Shown here: in pieces, positions 51,347 to 61,000 of the stretch
Numbering within the stretch: position 1 is the stretch's first letter
Layout: each line of letters begins with the position of its first letter
Source of the DNA: Hypomesus transpacificus
Taxonomy: Eukaryota > Chordata > Actinopteri > Osmeriformes > Osmeridae
Direction: 5' to 3'
Assembly (NCBI RefSeq): GCF_021917145.1
Contig: NC_061061.1
Span: 15,515,484-15,579,483, forward strand
DNA: 64,000 nucleotides
Notes under the pieces: generated by a model
What the model saw: the letters and a program-made list of their open reading frames with translations, nothing else
What the model was told of the DNA's origin: nothing
The model's database searches: none
Translations under genes and position numbers: made by a program

Positions 51347-54161
51347 GCTGTAAAGGAGTCTGATGAGGGGGCTGAGGGGCCTGCGTAGCCATGCCCTTTT
51401 TACCACAGCGAATATTGCAAAACCCTGATACCGTTCACATTAAAGAGCTAATGCCCTGACACCGTTTTAATGAAAAACACAGTACCTATCCCTATAATTG
51501 TTGTAAATGTTTTCATTGCTCTTTAGAGAGGAGTTGCGTAGGGGAGGTTAAAGCCTACTATGGTGTCTTCACCCATTTCAGAGAACTTTAGCAGGAATAT
51601 GTCTTACTGTTTTCTGTCATTAATTCATCAGAATTTATACAAAGCAAAATGTAACACAGCACTGATTATTCTCACATAAATAAAGATGAATTGGATTCAA
51701 CAATTTTTTTGCCTCAATAAATGGTTGAATAAATGGTTAAAGGCAAACTAAAATGTCTAACATGGACAGGCGCATGGAAGACGTTAAGCTGTGAAGTCAC
51801 CAACAAGAAAAAATGGATCTAAATAGTACTGTTTTTGTAATGTTATACCATATTACAAGTCTTGTCTTTAGACATTAGATAATTTTTCTTTCAATGCTAC
51901 AAATGTTGCTGTGTGCATCCCATCTTGTCTTTTAACTTGAGGTAGGCTAGGTGACAAGATTTATTATTGACATTGCTGTACAATCTCCATTAAATATTAC
52001 ATATGGGTAAAGGCTTGAGACCTGACCAAAGTTTTTGTTGGAGGGGTAGTTATTTAACTGCTTGGAAATTAAAATGTTTCACCAAGCTAAACAAATCATT
52101 GATTCCAAAGTTGTCAGGGAGGCATGTATAGGTATGGTAACTTTATCAATCTAAGAAGTATTTTCCATTAATGTTTCAAAGATACAAAGAGTGATTGCAG
52201 AGTTAGTGGTCAGGATTTGTAAAAAAAAAAAACTTTAAAATAAGATACCTTCTTGATTTGGAATTTAAAAAGAATAATAAAAAAATAAACGTATCTTTAA
52301 GTTTTCCTACACTGCTAGGGCCTACTGGAACTCGAAAATAAATAAATTGGAAACTAACTTGTAGTTTTGTGGTTAATATGCCGTCAATCAGCAGCCTAAC
52401 TTTCAAGATTAAAGCTTGTGTGTTACATACATTTAATTTACACAAGGACCCTTACTCCACGTGGAGTGGCCTGTCAGATAGTGTTGACAACCAATAGGAG
52501 CTGTTTCTGGCAGACAAGTACTAAGGTGTGTGGCAACATTAGATGGTCTACTCATGGGGTAAGGATAATACTGGTGTTGGCCAAAGGAGGAGATGTAAGG
52601 TAGCCTACATTATTGTATACTGCAACATACTTTGCAGATATGTGATAGTGAAAAGGGAGCTGGCCATGATAAACCTACCATCACAACATCAGCAAAACTA
52701 TCTAATAATGTATTTAATTTTGTGTATGACAGGCCGTACAGTGAAGGAATTAGCGGAGTTGGATGTCACAACTTGACCAGCTGTATTTGTCATTGTTTTA
52801 CTAATATTGCACCACTATTAAATCATGCAGTGATGCACACATGGACAGACTGATTGACCAGTACTGAGGTAGATGTTTACACAGATCAAAAGATTGGATA
52901 CAACTTAGTTTGGATTGTCTCACCTCCGTTCTTACCCTCTTACCTGCAACTCTAAATTTTGTTGTGAAAGTAAAGGGCTGGATTTGAAACTAAAAGAGCA
53001 TTTTGTATGCCAGGGTTAGTTTAGCATCTAAGTTCTTCAAATAGGTTGGGAATAAAGCTGTAATAGGTTTGGAGGCTTGGCAACAGGTGCTAAGTCAATG
53101 GCTGGCACACCTAAAGGTTACAGGTAAGGTCAAGGCTGAGGTCAAGTTTAACCTTAGTTCATTGTGTTCATCAGTTAACCAAGGCAGGAGTGAGGGGCAC
53201 TTTCACCTCATTGAAAAGTCTTAACCATGCAATATGTTAATCAGCCTACGTCACTTCCTCACTTCCTGTCAGCCATGTTGGTCTTTCTGAGTTAGAAGAT
53301 GCTCAGAACAGTCTAAACAAATGGTGGATCAAATATAGATGAAACTCACACTTACATGGTATATTGACTAGATTATAAACGCATGCAGACTGAATACATC
53401 GAGGAACATCTGTAATAGCTGCACTCTGCGCCTATGACGTGACGCCGAAGTAGCCCTTCTCCACCGGATTGGTGAAACCAGACGCACGGGCAGGCTATCG
53501 CTATCGGTCCAGAGCTTTCTCTCTCTACGGCCAGCCCGGTTGTCAAAGGTAGCTTGCCTTTCGAAAGTATATCCGCTACTGACATGATGGTTTGCCTCAC
53601 TTTAGGTTCACTTTGTTTTCTCTAGTTCGTCTTTCTTATCAAGTCGTTTGGATTTAAACTCTGCCGCCAAACGCGTGAGCGGTGACTAAGTTACCTTCTG
53701 GTAGTCAGTGACCTGTCTATGAACAAGTAAATCTATGCACGCTAGCTAGTCTCATAATCTAGCATCCCGCTAGTTCAGATAGCTCAACATCAACAAACAA
53801 TGTTATGCTTCAACCCCTGGGTGAGTCCGTTAAGCTAAAACCTTCAATTTTGAAGACAAAATAAAAAACGTCGTTAGCTCCCACGGCCGCTGGTTGCTCT
53901 AGCTATCTGTGTACAGTAGCTAGTCATTTTGGAACCTCCCAGTCCCACCAGAGCTGTAGACCTAGAGCCAGTGATGTTAGCTAGCCAGTTAAAGCTTAAA
54001 ATGTTACACTGTGTATTCTGCTGCGGATCTTTATATTAACGATTGTCAACTAATTATTTCGTCTCAGTGATGTGCGAAGGCATCATCATTCTCCACTGCT
54101 GTTTACTTTCTCATCCAGTTATCTCACCTGCTGCTGTGACTACTTTCTCCCCAGGCCAAAC
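51347..54161. other. Intergenic region between the dehydrogenase and adnp2
   Basis: The first part is the dehydrogenase 3' UTR with AATAAA near 51677 and 51715. The middle (51750-53350) is AT-rich with no recognisable gene; small frames at 52418-52853 lack domains. Around 53400-53700 the sequence becomes CG-richer, with CTCTCTCTACGGCC, and is the likely adnp2 promoter and first non-coding exon. An acceptor (CCCCAG at about 54150-54154) precedes the adnp2 ATG. Confidence 0.5.
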
Positions 54162-57100
54162 ATGTACCAACTACCCGTGGAGAAACTGGACAAAATACGG
54201 AAGTCGCGTAAAAGAGTGAAAAGTATACTTAGTGACATTGGACTTGAAAGTTGTAAAGAATTATTGGAGGTACGTTCAGCTGGATGTGCTGGCATGTATC
54301 CAACAATATTATTTCTAATTAACCAGAACTAGAATAGGAATTAGGTTTTCCCCCACAAATGTTTTCCTCAAATTTATTGTTGTCTCTAATTATGTCTTTA
54401 TAAAGGAGCTGAAGTGCTTTGATGCCGGTGATGACTGTTTTGAGAACACAGAGTGGGATGACTTTACAGATGGTTATAATGGCAAACGGAGAAAAAAGGT
54501 ACGTCGATAATTTATCTGGAATGTTTGCTCTCCACTCCTGTTGGGCTATTATGTTAGAGTATGTGCTAGGTTGTCTGTTGTCTTTAAAACGTATTATGTC
54601 TCCCTCTTCTACCTCCATACAGTGGGGCTACCGGACAGAGACACTGTGCTGCGCACTTTGCTGGTTCTCCACGCGGTCCTGGTACACGTTCAGAGCCCAT
54701 GTTCAGCGTTGCCATGAGGAGGAAGAGGACCTTAGCACCCTCACCACCTGTCCTAGCTGCCCTTTCGTCAGCCACCCTGACCTTATCAGCCAGCATGTCA
54801 AGTTGTTCCATGGCAATGCCGCTAAGACCTCGCAGGCGTCTGCCCCAGCCTCGGCCTCCCAGACTCTTGTTGTCTTCTCTACCGCCAACGTGGGCGACAA
54901 ATACTCGTGCCGCAACTGTGGATTCCACGACTCGCTCATCTACGTGATGAGGAAGCACGTACTCGTGAATCACTACAGACAATTACTGATGCGCTACTTC
55001 GGGCAGCGCAGCAAAGCAGAGCAAACGGCTGGGCTGGGCGGCACCAAATTGTCCCAGTTTCACTGCCGCGAGTGCAGCATGCCGGCAGAGACTTCCGAGC
55101 ACCTGCTCTACCACATCCTGAGCTCAGACAAACACCGTGAGGTGCACACTCAGATCCGGCCACTTATCATGGAGCATGTTAACAGCAGGACCGGGAAAAA
55201 CGGTAGCCAGCAGAGCCTGCCCAACCTCGCTCCCCGTAGTGTGCAGAGAGTAGTGTCCTTGGTGTCCAGGGCCAGCCAGCCAATCACAGCTAAGGGGCCG
55301 TCCTCGGGCACGGTGCTGCTGGCTCCCCCCTCCACACCCACTGCTCTGGTGTGCTCTCCAGGGGCCCGCCAGGTTCTGCTACCCCCCCAGACGTCCGCTA
55401 AGGGCCTCATACTGACAAGCTCAGCAGTGGCAGCGCTGCAGAACAACCAGACTAATACCACAATGTCTCCCTTGAAAAACACCTCAATCAGCATGCTGCT
55501 CAACAACCCTAAGCAACAGCCTATCACTGTGGGGGTATCTCAGCAGCAGCAGCCAATCACTGTGGGAATGGCCCAGCAGCAGCGACCTATTACTGTGAAG
55601 GTGGCTCAGCAACAGCCAATCACTGTTGGGGTTTCGCAGCAGCAGACTCGTCAGGTCCTCCTTCCTCCAGGGGTTCAGATCAGTGTCCAGAACAAGTTGG
55701 GTGTTGGAATGGGAGTAGGGGTGGGAGGCAATCAGTCCTTGATGCTGACCCAAAGGATGCCCATTCCTCAGCCAGCACCCCGTAGTCAGATGCTCTCCAC
55801 TCAATCTGTCAGGCTTGTTCCCACAGGCAACAAGCTTAACGGCATTCCGACCTACACCCTAGAGACAGTGCAGGTGGCAGTGCCTGTCCAGACTGCAGGC
55901 GTGGGTCAGGTGGTCAATAAAACACCTATCCTGGTGACGACTCAACCGCAGCCCAGCCAATCCGTATCAGTCCCTGTGCTGGGTAATGGCTTGGTTCGCA
56001 ATCAGAGTCCTGGCACAACCTTGCCCACTGCTTTGAGCAGCCCTTCAGATAGACCCAGAGAGCTGGTGGTCCGCACCCAGTTCCTGAGGAGGATGCGTAA
56101 CACGGTGAAGTGCACCAGATGTCAGATCTTACTCTCTGATAAGGGAATCTTCCAGCATCTTCTCCATGGTCTGCGCTGCCTGTTCTGCCCGCTTATCTTC
56201 TACTCCATCCGCCAGATAATGGAGCACTGCACCCAGGAGCACAGCCTGGTTCACAGCGCCAACAGAGACCGCCTCAAAAAAGAGTTTAAACTGACAACAG
56301 ATGAGCAGGGACACTTGGTCATCCCTTCCTTCGACATGAGTACCAGCGTGCCTCAGGACCTGCTGGGCTTCAAACACTTAAACCTGGTCCTGGTCACCGC
56401 CTCGAGAGAGAAGATCTATCTCCAGATGTCCGAGGAAGCGGGCAAGTTGTCTTGCCCTACTCTGCCTAAAGACGGCTGTCCTTTCTGTCCGGAGAAGCCT
56501 CAGAGCAGCACAGAGTACGAGCAGCATCTCAGAATTAAGCACCACATCGTCCCCACAATCCACGCCATCCTAAAGTCCCCGGCCTTCAAGTGTGTTTACT
56601 GCCTGGGAGTCTATGCAGACAAGTCTACCGCTAAGACGATCTCCATTCATGTGCAGCGCTGTCGCTGTGCCCCAAAGGCTGCTAAAGATGCAGAGAGGCT
56701 GATCAACCCTGACCCCAACAGTCAGACAGTCAATGGAATGGTTCCCCTCACTGCTGCCTTGGACCAGAGGAAAGACCTGGGCCAGGGGAAGGTTAAGACC
56801 CGGGGTCAAGTCCAAGGTAAGGAGTCCCAAACTGTTACTTTTGACCCGTCTGTGCCCATGGTGCTGGACCCCACGGGAATGGAGATGCGCTCGTTCGAGG
56901 ACAGAAAGTTGTTCCTTGGACGCTACTTCAACAAGAAGCCCTACCTATCGAGGCAGGAACAAGAGGCCCTGGCAGGTCGTCTCTGGTTCAACCGGACTGA
57001 CGTGGCGTCTTTATTCGGGGGAAAGCGGAGCAAGTGTATGAAAGCCATCCAGCGGCACAAGGCGACTATATTCTTGGGCTTCAACATGACAGAGGTGTCA

Positions 57101-57199
57101 AAGGTGAAACACAACCTGATTTTCCCTGCAGTAGAGCCGGTTAGACAGCCCCAGTCTGGAGAACTGCCTGCAGACAAAACGCCAACTGAGGGATTGTAA
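54162..57199 (+). CDS. adnp2: ADNP homeobox 2 (zinc-finger homeodomain protein)
   Basis: Three coding exons: 54162-54269, 54406-54498 and a large last exon 54623-57199, giving 925 aa (shorter than human ADNP2). ADNP family proteins are nuclear; ADNP works with CHD4 and HP1, while ADNP2 is less well understood. Seen: the family N-terminus [20 protein letters not shown] then [16 protein letters not shown]2H2-like fingers ([50 protein letters not shown]), the ADNP2 segment [33 protein letters not shown], further fingers ([23 protein letters not shown]) and an atypical homeodomain near residues 840-900 ([37 protein letters not shown]). The end [16 protein letters not shown] matches ADNP2. A Gln-rich region has four QQ-PITVGV-type repeats (55516-55640). 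The next gene is rbfa, the mammalian neighbourhood. Confidence 0.93.
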
Positions 57200-58268
57200 A
57201 GACATGGTACACTATTCTACATACTGGGAACAGAAAACACACATTTCTAACTGGTGGTGAGGGAAGACAGAGGATACCTAAATGTACTTGAGTGATGAGA
57301 GATGTATTTATACACCACGGGGTAACTGAAAAGACCGGATATATACAATATATTAACCATTTTGTTTGAATCTATTCTAGAGGATTATATGTGTGATCTA
57401 GAGGATATATTTAGGATGTATTAAACTTTGATGGTGCTGGTTATTATTTTCTTACCTTGAGTGACAATTGTAAAGTAAGCTGTCATTAAGACAGCATTGA
57501 GAGGCACTGAGAAGAGACTTGAAATGATGTAAAGTCACTTGAGAATGTGTTTAGAAAGTAACCATTTAATTGTCATTATATCCTTGAGTTTACTGAGACA
57601 TGAGTACACATTTAGATGATTACAATGTTGACTCATTTTGTATCCATGACGGTTTGGTAGAATTTTTATGTGTAAGTTTTGTACATGCTTGTCAGCAGCA
57701 TGTATATTTTAACCCATTCTATTTATTTACCTGCTGTTAATGGTACAGCCTCTCCCTGCCTGTTTACAAGCACAGCTTCAGAGATGTATACGCTTTAGTA
57801 TATAAGATGTTATACCTAGTATTGCGTACGCGCTCACACACACACACGCACACACACACACACTGTTAAGACATGGTCCATGATGAAACGCACATAGGAC
57901 AAGTGCCTCAGTTCTTCTGTTGAAGTTAATTTCTCATACTACAGTTTTCCATTGTGCGTTACGTCCAGCAAAATGTATTTTTTTCCATTTAAGTGGCATT
58001 GTTTTATATCGTCCAAAATTCATCCCCATATTTGTATAAAGCTGATTGTTTTTTATGATTGGAATGAATAAACCACATCCACTTGTTTGTAGATAGATCA
58101 ACTTGAACGACCAGTTGAACAAATCGGTAGATCCATGATCCTATTGATTACCTCTCCCTTCTTGCCGTACGTCACAAGGCATCACTAGTTGAGTGACGAA
58201 TTAACAATTCAGCGGTGTAGGTTAGCTAACTAGTCAGCGTAGTCGACAGCGTTAGCTGAGCTACTGTT
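57200..58268 (+). other. adnp2 3' UTR, poly(A) signal and rbfa promoter side
   Basis: AT-rich 3' UTR with a CA microsatellite (about 57834-57861) and a poly(A) signal AATAAA at about 58067. Only about 180 bases then separate the adnp2 end from the rbfa start codon, so the rbfa promoter lies within or just after the adnp2 3' end. Confidence 0.6.
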
Positions 58269-60463
58269 ATGTTTACTATTATTACATATGCCAGAATACG
58301 GCCATGTGTTTTCCGTCAGTATTACGTGAGCAGTGGAGGGACAACGAAAATAATGTCCGTCGTCAAAGAAGTTGGCATTAGTCGACATCACCCATGCTTG
58401 GAAAAAAACACCAGCAAGCAGCTCTATGCTTCAGATGGAACTGGGAGGAAATATGTTCATACTTCGGCTGTCAATGAAGCTAAAAACTTACTGAAAAAGT
58501 TTGCAAACCAATCCAAGTGAGTGAGTCACTAAACTGGTTTAGTTATCTAGCCTACGTATTTGTTCTGTATAGACAGGCCAGTCAGGATAGATGGCTAGCC
58601 AGCTGGCTAATGTTTAGTGTGATCTGCTAGCATTATAATGTTATTCCTGGTTATCCTCAACAGAAAGAAAGGCTGGTACGAAACGCCACCTCGGGTGAGT
58701 TCTTTAAATATGGGTGTAGCAACATCCAAGAGCCCTGTTTTTTCAGCTAATCTCTCATCTAAAGTACATTACTCTTGTAGACACAACTGTCACTTGTAAT
58801 GTAAAATAACGTATTTCTCCAAGCAAAGGAAGGTAGGAACGTTGCATTTTGAATGAATGCTTTCTGTGTCCCGTCTGAGACTAGGCTTTCTTTGTGTTGT
58901 AAGTCTGCACCTAGTCAGACAGACTTTCTGAAGATACCCAAAAAGCAGAGCCAGGAGGATACACAGCGGACCAGGATATTGAACTCGGTTCTGTATAAAG
59001 CCATCTCCGAACTGCTGACCTCCCCAGAACTCAACTCGAAGGTCATCAATTACGGCGTGGAGATCTCCAAAGTAGGATCGCTGTATATCCGCCCTACCTC
59101 CCTTAACTAATGTCCTTCACTCACTCAGGTCACATCCCCAACTGCAACCATACACGTTACTAATATCACTGTTTATTTCTTGAAAACCTTTTGTGTGCTT
59201 GGACTCTGTGTTACATATTCTAATCTAATTATTTTGGTTGTGTGTAAGGTGTCAATGTCTCCAGATTTTTCCAGTTGCCGAGTGTACTGGAAGATCAGTG
59301 GAGTATCAGAACAAGATGATGTTATTCAGATGGCTCTGGAAAGGAGCAGTCCTAGAATTAGGTCAGCTGCACCTCCCGACTCCAACCCTGTCAGCTGTAC
59401 ATTCTTGCATACATTTACATACATACATCAACATCAAGTATCAAAACTGAGTTGTGTGCAAATATGCAGTGGTAAGTTCTAACTTACCAGGCTTTGCAGT
59501 TGTATTGGCAACATTTACATTTAGTAATTTAGCAGATGCTCTTATCCAGAGCGATTTAAAGTACAGGGACATTCGCCCGAAACAAGTCAGGTGAAGTGCC
59601 TTGCCCAAGGACACAGTCATTTGGCACAGCCGGGAATCAAACTGGCAACCTTCAGATTACTAGCCTGATTCTCTAACCGCTCAGCCACCTGACTCCCTGT
59701 AAATGTAATGTGTGTGTGTTTCAAGGTACTTGATTATGTCCCACCAGACCATGGGGGGTGTGCCTCCCCTGGTATTCATCAAAGATAAACAGTATGCAGC
59801 AATGGCGAAGGTATGTGGCGTTCACTAAGTTCACACACAGTCATGAGCATGTGAGGGCAGTTGAGAGGTTGGGTGATGATGGAGCCTGTCGCCTGTAGGT
59901 AGAGATGCTCCTAAAGGAAGCAGACTTTGGACCAGAGGACCTTGACGGTTACACTGATGAAGGGTAAGAATGTTTTATTTATGACCCAGGCTGCTGTCAT
60001 GGAAGTTATACCAATACTCCAGAGAAAGGCTGATGTGTAAGAGTCATATTGTTGAGACTGATTTTTTGCCCTGTCCTCCAGACAACGATTGCATATAGCA
60101 GAGACCCACTCCCCTGTTGAGGCTGTGAAGCCGGTTCTGTTCGGTGTCGACCACGAGGCCCTTGGCCGTCAGATCCAGGACTACAAGCTCCGTATCAAGG
60201 AAGCAGGGTTGGAATCTGACATATCGTCACCAGCTTTCACAGAGGCACAGCTTGCGGCTCTGGAGGAATACAGGAAGCAGAAAATTATCGCCAAGAAGAA
60301 GAAGTCCAAACGGCCCATGGATGATGACATTACACCGAGGGAGTTTCAGCTAGCACAAATGGGACAAGGTCAGCAAGGAGAACTTGAGGAGGACCGAGCC
60401 TTCAGCCAGGAAGAAGTTCAGCTCAAAGAACTGATGGCTGATGAGGACAAGAAGTCCCAATAA
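58269..60463 (+). CDS. rbfa: Mitochondrial ribosome-binding factor A
   Basis: Seven exons: 58269-58516, 58664-58694, 58904-59071, 59249-59361, 59726-59810, 59899-59963, 60082-60463, giving 363 aa. RBFA binds the mitochondrial small ribosomal subunit and promotes maturation of its 12S rRNA. The N-terminus is basic (MFTIITYARIRPCVFRQYYV), fitting a mitochondrial presequence. Then LLKKFANQSKKKGWYETPPR, the RbfA fold (LNSVLYKAISELLTSPELNS, VSMSPDFSSCRVYWK, YLIMSHQTMGGVPPLVFIKD) and a charged C-terminal extension (GVDHEALGRQIQDYKLRIKE, KKKKSKRPMDDD) as in vertebrate RBFA. The exon 3 acceptor is the least certain border. A SINE lies in intron 4. Transcript ends probably overlap those of znf407 on the other strand. 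Confidence 0.9.
59510..59698 (-). mobile_element. tRNA-derived SINE, copy 6 (rbfa intron 4)
   Basis: Full-length layout in minus orientation: tail block TTTAGCAGATGCTCTTATCC on the left, CCTTGCCCAAGGACACAGTC body, and tRNA-like head on the right (minus-strand TGGCTGAGCGGTTAGAGAAT). The 3' edge lies about 27 bases before the exon 5 acceptor. Confidence 0.87.
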
Positions 60464-60599
60464 AATACTTTCCGTGTCGTGATATTGAGTGTACTGGATA
60501 TCTGGGGCAGTGTGAAATAAATACTTCAGTGAGGGGATGGAAGGAATATTGTAAAGAATTTGATCCTCTGCATTGATCACTGGGATATTGTGTTTAGTT

Positions 60600-60680
60600 T
60601 TGTATTTTATATAAATTCCAATAAACCTCACATCAAAAAGTATGTCATGATAGAACTTTTTATTGTTTCAGATTTGTCAC
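60600..60680. terminator. Interlocked poly(A) signals of rbfa (+) and znf407 (-)
   Basis: The plus-strand AATAAA is at 60620-60625. The minus-strand AATAAA (plus TTTATT) is at 60659-60664. With cleavage usually 10-30 bases downstream of a signal, the two 3' ends fall in the same 40 bases, so the transcripts probably overlap or abut. Confidence 0.65.
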
Positions 60681-61000
60681 TCCATCTTGTTTAAATAGAC
60701 AGTTCAGAAGGATGCAAAGTAATTCGATTCTGTGCAGAAGACAAACTGCAATAGCTACTCAGTATCACAGGTGTGTCCCAGATTGACAATCCATTGGAGA
60801 GAGAATGGAAAATGTAAATCTGTTTAAGTCTTCTCAGGAGTAAAACACTTTGTATAAAATGCAAATATGACATTTGTATAAAATTAAATGCTCAAAAATA
60901 ACGAAATGATACATTTCAAGCCATCAAAAGGGCAGTAGATGGATCAGCTGTCAGTAAGACAACATGCAGTGATTCTGATCCTCCATGATTTGTGACATAA

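Noticed and set aside
54419-54622. Upstream extension of the large adnp2 frame from an ATG at 54419
   Set aside because: That frame reads through the intron after exon 2. The spliced form with [10 protein letters not shown] and GYNGKRRKK followed by WGYRTE matches the ADNP family.
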